Positions 19,617 to 30,927 of a stretch of 64,000 bases of DNA are shown piece by piece. The notes under the pieces were generated by a model, which worked only from the letters and a program-made list of their open reading frames with translations, had not been told where the DNA came from and made no database searches. The stretch is from Trochalopteron elliotii. Its lineage: Eukaryota; Chordata; Aves; Passeriformes; Leiothrichidae. A program made the position numbers and the translations under genes. How positions within the stretch are numbered: position 1 is the first letter of the stretch; every line of letters begins with the position of its first letter. The DNA is taken from assembly GCA_024734555.1 (NCBI GenBank), contig JANPWX010000054.1, positions 9,679,619 to 9,743,618 of the forward strand, in the 5' to 3' direction.

Positions 19617-22600
19617 AATTCTAATGCTAGTGTGTCCACGCTGGGGGTGTTTTGATAAATTTCCATGGATATGACCCTCCCCTCCAGCAAATTCCTTTCC
19701 AAATGTTATTTGAAGCATTCCTGGTTTTCATTTTGCACTGTTGCTTCTATTTCAAGTACTAATTCTGCTAATTGGTAGATATTTCATCAGCTTGGCACTT
19801 GAGAACTTTTCCATTATCTTAAATAATGAATGATTTAAACTACCTTGAATCTTAAATTCTGCCTGCTCACCAAACCTTTGTAGTGCTGCACTCACTTTCT
19901 TCAAGCAGAATTTGGATCCAAGCTGTAGCAGCAGGAAGGCCCAAGTTTCATCCCCAAGGAATATGGTTTTCTGCTTTCAAATCCAGAAAGTGAGGCTAGA
20001 AGATACTGAGTGACGAGTTGCAGAGCCCCTGTAAGATACCACGTATCTTGTGGTCATCACTGTAGGTCCCAGGTATTTTTTTAAGATTCTAAATTTATGA
20101 GCAACATTGTGCATCTGCCATTTTAAAATTTACTTTGGATAGTTTCAAATCAAATTTATTTTCTTTCTTGTTCCCCTTTCTGAGTGTAATCTGGAGTTAC
20201 CATCTACTGCAAGGTGAGAGAGGGGTTAAGGAGTGGGCTGGGGCAAACACCTGGGTGAAGATTAAGGACACTTTATGCTGAGTGTCCTTCCTCTAAGCTT
20301 GTCAGGGTCTGGGCTCCCTGTAGTTAGTGTTACATTGCTCCTGCTGATTTTTTTTTTGTCTGTGGGTAGCACTTCAAAGAGTCGTGTTCCCTTTTTTCCA
20401 AAGGGGTATTTCACTTCCTGCTGGTGTGAGAGGCTGTGTGTGTTTCCAGTTCTAGCAGGGCCTATAAGACCCATTTCTATTATCAGAATTTTTTAATGCA
20501 CAAAGTGTTATTTTCAGTTAAGCATGTAATTGTTGTTATTTTTAAATTGGTCCTTCTCTAAGCTCTTTGTCAGTTTCTCTTTTTCTTTCTTGTTTGCTTC
20601 TGACCACTTGGGTTTGTGACTAGGATTTAGAAAATTATATCAATAATGTTCCTCAGGCCCACTGTAATACTCTATGTAGATAGTAAATTGTGGAGTATGC
20701 TGTGAGATGCAGGAGATTTTAATGGCATTCACTTGCAGTGCTCTGCCAAGTCTGTTGATTTTCTACCTTGTCTTTCTGCCACACACATTCTGTTTTCTTT
20801 CCCAGTAAAAGCTGGATAGCACAGCTGAAAGGAGAACTCAACTGAAGGAGAAAAAATCCATTTATTTGGTTTAACAAGGTTAATGTTCTAAAATCTGCCC
20901 TATATATTACATAACTGCAAAGAGGTACCAAATATCATTTGTTCTACTGTTTGTAAGGAATATTGCAGTAAGTGTACATTTTATGCCTGATTATTTACCA
21001 GCTTTCCCTGTTCTTTGCCCAGTAAAGAGCATGTGGGGAAGAAAGGATGCTCTGTAAACTGGCATGGCTGCTGGGAAGCAGTTGGTGAAAGGCACAGTAG
21101 CAAGGTGAAGCTACCTATAAAATCTGCAAGGGTCAAGTAACATTCACACAATGACCAACAGGAGTTAATGCTCCTATCTCTGCATCTGGACTTTTTATAA
21201 TCTTAAAGCCATACTGTTTAAAGATTGTTTATGGTGAAGCTAAACAGGGAGAACCCAAGTTCATCTGAACAGCAGAGTTCTGTGCTGAACTGTCTTATGC
21301 AAGATACCTGGGAAGTGCTTCAGATCTGTTTAAGTGCTGACATCCAGTAGCACATTATATCCACCTTTGATGCATCCAGTTTTTTCACTGCATTGTTGTA
21401 ATGCCTAGAAACACCAACTGAGATCAAGGGCCCAGTGTGCTTAGCTAGTGGTGCCTAAGCAGAAAATTCCTGCCCCTTAGCTTGCAATTTAAATAGACAA
21501 GCTGACAAAAGGGCAAGAGAGAAGATGGCTTGACAAAGATTAAATTATTTGCTCAGCATCACACAAAAGGGCTAAAGCAGAGTAGAAATAGGACGTCAAA
21601 ATTGCTGGTTCAAGATGACTCTCACTGTGATAGTCTGCTTTTAGTTCAACATTTTTTTCCTACCTTAAGTTCTGAAATTGCTATACTCTCCATAGGAATA
21701 TGAGTTGCTGCAAGCGTGCTATTCTAACATAAATACTGTCAGTATCATGCTGGGGGAGAGCTGCATGTAGAAAATAGACAAAAAGCTGTCATTAAAAAAA
21801 ATAGCCATGTTAAGTTCCCAGGACTGTGAATGGGACCTTGCTTGGAATCACTCTACTTCTTATAGTATATTTTAGTATGTGTTCTGGAATGATGTACGCT
21901 CACCATTTCTAGTATTTCTGCCATGCTGAAGAGACAGTGATTCTTCTGGTTGTCTTCTATCATCTACTGACTTCTGTTGATTGTTACCTAAAGCAAGTCT
22001 CTTCCTTAAGTTTCACTGTAGAGAATCTGCTTCTCTTCTGAGATGAACACCTAAAATTGACACACATAAAAATAGAACTGTAGCAAACGTTCATCCCTAG
22101 GTTTGTTGTCTGTACTGCTTTGGGAGAATGTTTTGTCACTGGGGTGTAGGGAAACCCTTAAAGTGATCAGTGAGGTACTTTACCATAGGCTGTGTCTGCC
22201 TTTAACAATTTTTTTAATTCCCTGGGACATCTCTGCACTGCCTAGTAGTTCTTAGAGATGTATCTGTGTTATGGAAGGGAAAGAGAACGCTATAACTAAA
22301 CTTCTGTTCTCTTATTTACTTTGCTAAGTTGCAGTCACATTACAAGAAGAACAAAAAGCTTTGCTCACTCAGCTAAGTCACCTTGGGAAGGTAACAATAG
22401 CTGGTTCTGATGCAGCTGTTAAGATGTATTGGGAGATTGATCTGGTTTTAGTAACTTCCTTGTATGTGATTTGACTCAATGAGTTTTAATGCTTTAGCGC
22501 TTACTGCCAGTGCCTCATGTTGGCGTTTTCTAACCTGTCTTGTGTTTTAGTAGTACTTTCATGTTCTAATCATAACACAGACCTCACTCCCTGTCCTTTT

Positions 22601-24459
22601 CATAATGCCAACCTAGCTTTTCTTCCCCGTGTTATTATAGTAGCCAGTAATAATGTGCTTTCTGAGATTTCTTCACTACATCATGCCCTGTAATAGACTG
22701 ACACTGTTTTAAGTTTAGCTTGTACTCTAATTAAGTTCTGGTCTGCACAGGGTTCTGTTTCCTCCTGTGTCAGTGTTACTTGTGCCTCTGTGTAGGAGGG
22801 TGTTCGTTTTCTGCATGGCTTTGTTGACTCTTTTCATATTGACTCTTTTACTTGTATCTTAATATTTTCTGTCCCTTTTTTCTTTTGTAACTTACTGGAA
22901 GTCTGTATGAATTTCAAATGAAACTGTATTTCTTAGAGAAAGGTTTACCTCACTATCCACGTAGTCTCTTTTTGTCTGCTGCAACTTACAGGGTACGTTA
23001 AAAATAAAAAGTGAAGTTTTTCATTGCTGTGAATTTGCACTTTTCCCAGTTAAAAATTCCCTGTTGTGATGGGGTACAAGGCTTTTTCTGGGTTGACAGC
23101 AGTCTAAGTACTATATTCATGCACTGGTAGTACATGCTATTTTAGCTCTAGTTCGAGGAAAAGCCTGTGGAGAACCTAAATTGTCCTGAAAGAAATAAGA
23201 GGAAACACAAATTTGTAAGCCATGTAATGGCAAGCCATGTGTTGTGCCTCCATGAAGTGGAAGAGCCAAAGGCTGAACAGATCAGAGTCTGTCTGTACTG
23301 GAATTAAAGATCAGATGAGGCAGAAGCTTTGCTAGTTTGAGTCTGTTCATGCAGTGACTATGTGACTGTGGACTGTACAGGGTGATTAGGAATGTGGTTC
23401 TGGGTGTGAGGTGAACATGGGCACTTCTGCTTTCAAAGACATGCCAGTCTGTGTATGTACTTGAGCTCTGATGTGAGGATAGCAGGGATGACAGCAGTAT
23501 TCAAGGTAAGAGCTGTGAAGGCTCAGTAAGTGTATGAAGTGGGGAGCTACAACTCTGTGGCTTGTGTTCATGGGCTGCTCCAGGGGTGCTGTGGTGGTGT
23601 GCAGGAGTCCAGAGCTACAGAACCGAGCCCACACCATCGTGGGCTTTGACTGATGGGAGGTGTGCTCTTCTATACTGCTCTGTGGGCTAGACTGTAGTAA
23701 GCAGCAGAGAAATAGCCTAGACAGTACCAAAGGAGAAGGGCAGATGGAAAACGTGCGTGGAGACAGCTAGGGGAAGGCTTAGCATTGTAATGGTGAAAGA
23801 CCTGCCAGGCTCAGCATGAACTGGATAACACTAAGAGTTTAGTGAAAGAGGAGGGAAGTACATGCTGAGCCTCATTTACTGGAGAGTGTAGTTTGGTGTG
23901 AAGGTGTCTTTGAAGATGACTGGAGATGCCATTGAACAAGAGTAGAGTCCAGGTAGGCTGACTAGTTTGAACCTGTTTGTTCTTCTCCCAGTATCTGAGA
24001 GTGCAAAGTGTACTGGCTCTTGAGTGCTTCTGTCTTTCTTGTTTGAGCATTAATGCACCTTACCTCCAATCAGCCCCAAACTCTATGTGAGGGAGCCTTT
24101 CTCCTCCCCATGCTATGCACATAAGTTCCCTCTTCTTTCTTTAGCCCCTGTGTGTGCCTTTCTGTTGTGGCCTCTCTAATTTGAGTTGCAAACACACCTC
24201 TGCATCCTCCAGATGTGGACACACGGGGTTTCTGCCTACCTCTTCAGTTTGTCTGGGGAAGCTGCCCCATTTTCTGAGATGGAAGAGCACAGAGAGACAC
24301 CCCCTTGTATCCCACATCTTGTGCGTATATATTGCTCTCTCTTCTCTCCTTGTATCAGTGTGTGGGGCACCTATATTCTCACCTCAGTGTTTGAGGGGAT
24401 GGGGGTCTTCGGCCCTGCCCTTTCCCCTGATGTGTAGTCGTGTGCTTTAATGGTGACTT

Positions 24460-24632
24460 CTCTCTCTCTCCCTTTTTCCGTGTCTCTGCATTTCTGCTGC
24501 TGCTTATACCTGCCTCAGGGGTGCAATTATTGGCAGGGGGGCCCTTGCTGGCACACTAATGTGTGAATAGTTTCTGTGCTTTTCTTCTCATCTCCTCTCT
24601 TCCCTTCTCTTTCCCTCTCTCAATGATGTGTC
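24460..24632 (+). promoter_or_regulatory. Pyrimidine- and UGCU-rich splice-control region
   Basis: The 170 nt before the NLS cassette contain a CTCTCTCTCTCC tract (near 24462), the YGCY-type cluster TCTGCTGCTGCTT (about 24493-24505) and a second long C/T tract (about 24579-24620). PTB favours CU tracts, and MBNL proteins favour clustered YGCY. Both are known regulators of CaMKII linker exons as a class. Binding here is inferred. Confidence 0.45.
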
Positions 24633-24635
24633 CAG

Positions 24636-24668
24636 AAAAGGAAGTCGAGCTCCAGTGTGCATTTGATG
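24636..24668 (+). CDS. CAMK2G: CAMK2G cassette exon with nuclear-localisation signal
   Basis: 33 nt, 11 codons, encoding KRKSSSSVHLM. With the lysine ending the previous linker exon it forms KKRK followed by four serines. This is the nuclear-localisation signal known from delta-B and gamma-A splice forms; phosphorylation of the adjacent serine by CaMKI/IV is known to block nuclear import. Its length is a multiple of three and both borders are phase 0, so it can be skipped freely. Acceptor GTCCAG; donor GTGAGC begins at 24669. Including or skipping it should decide nuclear or cytoplasmic targeting of the holoenzyme. Confidence 0.95.
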
Positions 24669-25637
24669 GTGAGCACCTCCCGTAAGCTGCCTGCGATTCG
24701 TGCCTCCGCCATTTTCCATGCCATGCACGCTCGGCTTGTGCTCATCACCCTACATAGCATGTCCGTGCAGGGGGGTGGCAGGGGGGGTCAGTGTGCACTC
24801 AAGGGTCCATGTCCTCACAAAAAGGGCTCTGTGATCCTCTGGCCACATACAGCTCCCATTTTGTGCAGAAAACCCAACTGCTGGCAACGCAGTTTGACTC
24901 TGCCTGCTCTGAGTGTGAAACAAAAAAAGACAGTGGTTCTCCTGGGCTCAGCAGAGCAGGTGTGTGCCTCGCCTGGACATGAGGCTTTGTCATTTTGTTG
25001 CAGAGGTGCCAAAAAGAGGAACAGGTGCTGTCATCCTTGATAGGAGGCTTGCGGTGTAGAGCAAACTGGGAGTCACTCCAAATGTGGCAAAGACTGAGGG
25101 GGCTCCACTGTTCAGATGAAATGTGTGGGCACAGCACCACAGGGCAGCTCAGAGCTGTGGGTCACTTCTTTTTTTAGCATACTTACTGAAAAGGTTTGTC
25201 AGAGCCTTTATAATCCAAAACTTCCTTTTGTCCTGATCTTGTTTATGTATCCCAGCATGACCAAATACCCAGTAACTGCTGCCCCTGTCCTGTTCATTTC
25301 CTTTTTCATCCATCAAAGTGTTTGACATTTATAGAATTCATCAAAAAAGTAGTCAAATCCACTCTCAAGGGTCCAAGGAGGAAATTGGCCAGTGTCATAT
25401 TGTCAGAAGTCATACACAGCCCAATGACACACTTTGACACCAAGATATGAACAGTAACTAAAGTACAAAAAAATTAGTTATTGTATTATCTCCTACACAC
25501 AGAAAAATAACAGAAAAGATTTCTCCCATTTCAGACAGGAGTGGGAATGTTACAGTACCAAGAAAGCAGAATAATATTTTTTGCAGTACTACCTGGAGGA
25601 TATTTCTCCTCTTCCTCCTTCAATGATACCTTAAAAC

Positions 25638-25668
<31 letters not shown>

Positions 25669-28543
25669 GGCCACAAAAAATAATGCCAAAGTACTGCTTT
25701 GAAAATCTGAAGTGAGTGACTGATTTTTCACCAGCCCTGCCTTTATACGGGGCAGAAGTTCACTGTGCCTTTCATGCCCTTCTTTTTTGCCCACTGCCAG
25801 CAATACTTAAATCCCCTTTGTATATTGTTTTAAAGCAGCTGAGATATGTAAACCGTGCAAGCATCAGCCTCTGAAAACATGGAAGCAGTGAAAGTGGCTG
25901 AATAACCAGAGACAGCCCAGGTGTTGGTAGTTCCTTTCCTTTAGTCCGCTATGTGTGTGTCCCTACGATATGAGCACTGGTCTGTTTTCTTTCTCTTGCA
26001 CCCTCTGTGTTGTTCATGCCTGTCTGTCTGTCTCTTGTTGAGCTGAGGAATTGTTGCCAACTGCCATGCCAAAACTAATCATGTTACAGAACTTAAGACC
26101 TAGCACCTTTTTAGGTGAATTGGCCTCTTTTAACTTGAGTTGTACAGAATTACCAAGGTTTGTACCCTGGCCAGTGACTGATGCTGGCCAGCAGCAGCAG
26201 GGAAGGAGGGGTAAGAGTTGGCTGTGCTGCCTGCACTTCTGGGAAGGGAAGGCTACCTTTCTCCAGGGAAGAGCAGTTGGTTAGATGGCCACATGACATG
26301 AGTGTGTGCAGGAAGCTCAATATGTCAGATATCTTCCTTCACCTGAGAAAGAGCTGTGAAAAATGTGTAGGCTAAGCTGCCTCTGATTTCATTGGGACAC
26401 TATCCTGTAGTAAAATGCTATCCAGTTCTGGACTAGCAAACATGATACTTGGTCCTCTTCAGCCCACTGGCTGGGGAAGAATATCATGGGTGAGCTGGGT
26501 GCTCAGTGCAGACTGAAGGGCAGGCTGTGTGCTTTGGGTGTGGGGGGTTTTGCACTTTATAAGGCACCATAACATTCCTAACAGGTTGTTATCAACTTTT
26601 TTTTGGAACACTGGCTTCCTGGATGTTTCTTTAGGTTTTGGCTGGGTTTTTTTTGCGTGGTTATTTTGTTTGGTTGTTGGTTTTTTTTTTCATTTGGCCT
26701 TAATTATAAAGCCTTCCAAAACACTGGAATTATTTTTGTATAGCTTCTTTCATGCTAATTTTATCTTCTTATCCCAGTGGACTGAGAAAAATGGGTTACA
26801 TTCCTCTCAGTGGAAGAGGTTTGAAAGATACATGTCTGCATTAAGATCACTGTTTCTGAAGAAGTACAAGAGCCTCAGCGCTGTGTGGAGAGGTGGACCA
26901 TTGTCAAAAGTTTGTTTGTGTTTGTGCCACAAAATAGCTTGGGATTAATTTTTTCAGGTTGATCTGCTCCTCTTTGACATCCACAGTGACCTGTCATCTC
27001 TTCCACCATCAGAGTGGAAATACATGTATAAAACAAAACTCTTGGAAGGCCAGAGACTTAGGACAATGCAGGGATGGATAGAAAGAGGCAGCAAACTGTA
27101 ATTTTTGTGGTATTTCTCCTTTCTTAGGTTGGAGTTTAAGTGTATATGTTTGTTTTTTTCCCATGGACTTCTAAAGAGTTCATTCCTGGCTCTTTCTTCT
27201 ACTTCCTCTCCCCTCCACCTGCCCCATCTTCCTCTTTTGTTTCTCCTCTCTCCCTCTCCAAAAGTGATAGTTTAGTCAAGACATGTTACTTGTGAAGAAA
27301 AACTGAATTGTTAGTAGATGTTTAAGTCTCGGTCTTATAAGATCTGTCACTGGTTGACATAAGTGTACCTTTTGGCAGATGTTTTCCAGCTTAGCATTTG
27401 ACTTCTCCATTCTTTGTGGTGTTTGTGGTGTGGTGATGAGGGCCTGATGTTTTGCAATACGAGTTTGCACTCCCTGAGTGGGATAGAGAGCCATTGCAAT
27501 GAGGGTACTCTGCTGTGAGCTCTCATCAGGTGCCCTGATCTGTAAACTAAGGAGTGTGAGTGAGGCTCCTGCAGTGCCAATTTTGACCTTGCTGCTGGTG
27601 TCTGGCAGCAAAAGATGTAACCTGGTGTGGGGGGTCACACGAGGGCTGGATTTGTGGGCTAGGAACACTACGCTTAGAGACACAGGTTTGGATTCCTACA
27701 AACATAGACTTGGCTCATTCCTGACATACACAACTCAGTGGGATGATTCTTTTCAGCAAGCTGGTGATGGCCTCATTGTTGTGCTGTAGGAATGCAGGAA
27801 ATGGAGATTTTATTCTTCTACCACAGATACAAGAGAGGCCGAAGAGGGGAAAGATGAAAAGCTGCTGGGCACCATCCAGAGAACTTCCTACTTGTGGAAT
27901 TATATGGCCCTTCCCTTATGTCCTAATCCCATTCCTTTCAATATTTTGGTCCTGAAGTCTCTTTGTTCAGGTCACAGCAGGGATACAACATATCATACAT
28001 TTTCTCTACCTTTTCTAGGGCTGGCCACACTTTTACTTGGATCAATAGATTCCCTGGAACTCTCAGCATTATCACATACCTAGAACTGTTTCTGTACACT
28101 TTGGGGCACCTCAGACTTGACTCCCATTTGTGCCCCATTTGAGACCATGACTGTTGTGTCTCTCTCTTCTGTAGTCTCTTTCTCTCAGGACAGCTGCCAT
28201 CTCTCATTTTCCTTCACCAGATATTTTTGTTAGTGCTCATTGCAGGATTCTCCCCACCCCTTTGGGCTGCTGCCTTTTTGCCTTCTGTTTTCCTTCCTTA
28301 TATAGCAGTAGCAGTCCATTCATATTTGTATTTTGGTACATCCCTTACAACTTCTACTGCCTCTGGGGGAGGGATGATGTCCAGCAACCCAGGCAGCACT
28401 CCTCCTTCCTCCCTCTTCTTGGTGATTGAGCCTGTGGGGAGGGTCGGGTCTGAGGAGATGGTTGGGGTTGTAAGCAATACTGTCATTTTCTTGTTGCCTC
28501 TGCTGCCCAGCAGGGGAACTAAAACCATGTTTTTCTGTCTCAG
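24669..28543 (+). other. CAMK2G: Intron
   Basis: 3.9 kb, GT-AG. The first 100 nt hold several CpGs and a GCATG (RBFOX-type) at about 24757-24761. A 26-base A run lies at 25643-25668. Its 3' end is TTTTCTGTCTCAG. No further exon was recognised. Confidence 0.8.
25643..25668. repeat. A homopolymer
   Basis: An uninterrupted run of about 26 A. No retroposed body with target-site duplication was recognised upstream, so it is called simple sequence. Confidence 0.8.
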
Positions 28544-28612
28544 CCACAGAGCAACAACAAAACCAGTATAGTAAGCACTGCAAAAGAAACACCCCCAGTG
28601 CAGACGTCCATG
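28544..28612 (+). CDS. CAMK2G: CAMK2G optional linker cassette, 23 residues
   Basis: 69 nt, 23 codons. It begins PQSNNKTSIVST and continues with AKETPPVQTSM. It aligns over its whole length with the optional gamma cassette that in mammals begins PQSNNKNSLVSP and ends QTAM (from memory), with several substitutions, so the cassette is conserved but fast-evolving. Both borders are phase 0, making it skippable. The donor GTATCT is weak, as expected for a regulated cassette. A second AG six bases inside the exon could remove Pro-Gln. A short ORF search would miss it. Confidence 0.9.
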
Positions 28613-30209
28613 GTATCTTCCCCAAATGCTATTTTTTTTCCTGTTTGGTTTAATTTTGATTCTGTCCTCTCCCCTTCTCCTCCCAAACCCCTTCCCGAGT
28701 GCTGCTTGTGCCACTCTGTTTCAGCTTATGTTTTGGCTTCGTTCTGTCTGTGTCCCTGTGCTGTTGTGGGGCCTGATCACAGCCTCACAGGCTTTGGGAT
28801 GGGGGTGCTGAGCAGAGCTGTGGTTGGATGTGGGGATCGCAGCTTGCCTGGACTTCCCCGTGTGCCACCCCTGTATAGTTCTGTGTGTCCCGTTCAACTG
28901 TTCCTGCTGGCTTTGGGGAGGATGGTTTGGAAGAAGAGAGTGTCAAGCTCCATCCACTCTGCAACACTCGGGAAATGGAGGATGGACTTCAGGACACCAG
29001 AGAAGAAAGGGCAGACAAAGGGTTTTTAGAAGAATCCTTTGCTGGCCTATTTGGCCTGCTCAGTTGAGTGGCTGATCTGCTGCAGCTCACTGACTTGCTG
29101 GGCTGGCGTTTTCTGTTTGGCCTGTGTGCAAGCTCTACAGTGCCAGTCCAGTGCCAATGCCAAGTACATTGAACAGCACAGCTTGGGTGTGTGGCCTGCC
29201 TCAGTTCCCATGGAAGAGCAGGCAGCAGGTGGCAGGGGCAGATGGGTGAGTGTGCAGCACTGCCCAGCACTGTCCCTGATGCCCTTGCTGAGCCACCCAG
29301 CAAGAACAACAGCACTGGGAGGAGATGGTGCAGGGTCCTGAAGTCTTGTCCTGGTAATGAAGGGATGAGTGCAGGAGCTAGTTAGCATCCCTAGGCCTGG
29401 TAGTTGCTCTTCGTTGTCTGTCTCTGGAGAATTGGATTTGGTATTTTTGGGCTGTGGGAGGGTGGGATTTGGTGTTGGGTTTTTTGTTGTAGGATGAAGG
29501 ATTCTTGGGACACTTCATAATTTTCCGCTTTCCTTTCACTAGCTTTGTTCATGATGTTTTTGATATTGAGAGAGCCTTTCTAAATTATTAAATATGTTTT
29601 TTACTGAAATTGGAGCTCATTTCAGAGACTTTGAGAAAAATGTGCTTTTTTTCACATTTTTGTAGCAACTCCTCTCTGAGAGGCATTGAGGTGGTCTGGC
29701 TCATCTGTTTTTTATTATGGAAATTATGAATGTCCCTTTTTTATGGTAAAATACCCAGCAACCTTTCTAAAAAACGGGGAGACAAAGGCCCCAGCCCAGT
29801 ATTATCCTTTCTTCCCCCCCTCCTGTTCTGAAGCATTTTCCAGTGAGGATGCTGCTGAGGGGTCATTACTTCATGAAGGGCTGCAGAGGGTGCGGGCTGG
29901 CTGCTTGGTTGCTTCCTGGTGTCTGTGCCAGCCTGGTTCACGGGAAGCGAATTGGGAATTAGGGGCAGTTGCAGGGAAGCTGGGGGCTTTGTCTCCTTGT
30001 GATTGTAGCTTTTAGTGCAGCCTCTCTCTTAATGAAACCTGTGCAGGAAGTGTGTGTGCACGCACGCAGGCACACGTGTGCTGTTTGGAGTTTGTGACTT
30101 GATTTGATTTTTTAATGTCAGTCACCTTTTCTCCACTTGCTGGGGAGTGAAAGTAAATGAGAAGAATGCTTTGGAACTAGAGTTTAATGATTCTTCCATC
30201 CTTTCCTAG
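28613..30209 (+). other. CAMK2G: Intron
   Basis: 1.6 kb, GT-AG, ending in CTTTCCTAG. A purine/pyrimidine alternating TG/CA stretch lies at about 30050-30078. Nothing else was recognised. Confidence 0.85.
30050..30078. repeat. Alternating TG/CA purine-pyrimidine tract
   Basis: TGTGTGTGCACGCACGCAGG followed by CACACGTGT, a short imperfect alternating tract compatible with Z-DNA, about 130 nt before a linker exon. No function is shown. Confidence 0.55.
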
Positions 30210-30254
30210 GAGCCTCAAACAACTGTTGTCCATAATGCTACAGATGGCATAAAG
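30210..30254 (+). CDS. CAMK2G: CAMK2G linker exon (EPQTTVVHNATDGIK)
   Basis: 45 nt, 15 codons, EPQTTVVHNATDGIK, phase 0 at both ends. It is the linker block shared by most gamma and delta forms. It lies between the optional cassettes and the acidic STES...TEDED exon. Donor GTAAGG begins at 30255. It is in-frame skippable, although in mammals it is usually included. Confidence 0.95.
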
Positions 30255-30878
30255 GTAAGGGATGGGAGTGTTGCCAGAGAAACCTCTGCTTCTCTCTTGT
30301 TCTTGTCTTCCTGTGTCTTAATTCAGTTTCTACTTTTCCAATGTCTGGTTTGTAGCATGCTCCTGAGTACTGCTGACAATAGAGTAGGAGGTGGTGGATC
30401 TCTGAAACAGGCTGAGTAAGGACAACTGTTCAGATATTAACACATCTTTCCTATAGTGGTGTATAACCACCACGCTCTTTCGTATGTGGGATGGAAGAGG
30501 AGATACAGGCATTTACATTTTTTTTTTCTTCTGCAAATGGACACTTCCACTGAGAAAGCCTAGGACCCCTTCTTTAGCTTCTTGTGGCAATTCTTCCAAA
30601 CAGAAACAACTCTCATTAGATTTCATTTGACAGCTTGGTAACTTCCACATGTGTAAAAGTTCTGGGTTAATGGCTCGAACACACAAAAGCTGAGCAGAGA
30701 TGCTATGTTATGCTTTGTATTTGGCCTGCTTACATCCAAATCTTCCTTGTATCATCCTCTCCCTTCCATCCCTGCCAGCATTTTTGTGCTTTTCCCCATC
30801 TTTCTTCACAAAGAAATCAAACTATTTGCTCATGCTCCCGACTGCTGATGCCTGGTAATGCTCTGTTCTGCCATGCAG
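30255..30878 (+). other. CAMK2G: Intron
   Basis: 624 nt, GT-AG. Acceptor CCATGCAG ends at 30878. No other feature was seen. Confidence 0.9.
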
Positions 30879-30927
30879 GGTTCCACAGAGAGCTGTAACA
30901 CCACAACTGAAGATGAGGATCTGAAAG
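30879..30927 (+). CDS. CAMK2G: CAMK2G linker exon (acidic GSTESCNTTTEDEDLK)
   Basis: 49 nt encoding GSTESCNTTTEDEDLK plus the first base of the next codon. It is Ser/Thr-rich and then acidic, typical of the gamma linker. It enters in phase 0 and leaves in phase 1, mirroring the exon at 16015. The two therefore form a phase pair that must be used or skipped together. Donor GTAGGT begins at 30928. Confidence 0.95.

Larger units (their letters stand above)
16056..24635 (+). other. CAMK2G: Large intron before the NLS cassette
   Basis: 8.6 kb, GT-AG. It contains a T run at 19598-19616. Its last 300 nt are pyrimidine-rich with a CTGCTGCTGCT block (see the separate entry). I recognised no transposon, RNA gene or further coding exon. 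Confidence 0.8.

Noticed and set aside
24669..24687. Second donor (CCC|GTAAGC) 13 nt after the NLS exon as an alternative splice site
   Set aside because: Using it would shift the frame, because 13 is not a multiple of three. It is treated as chance.
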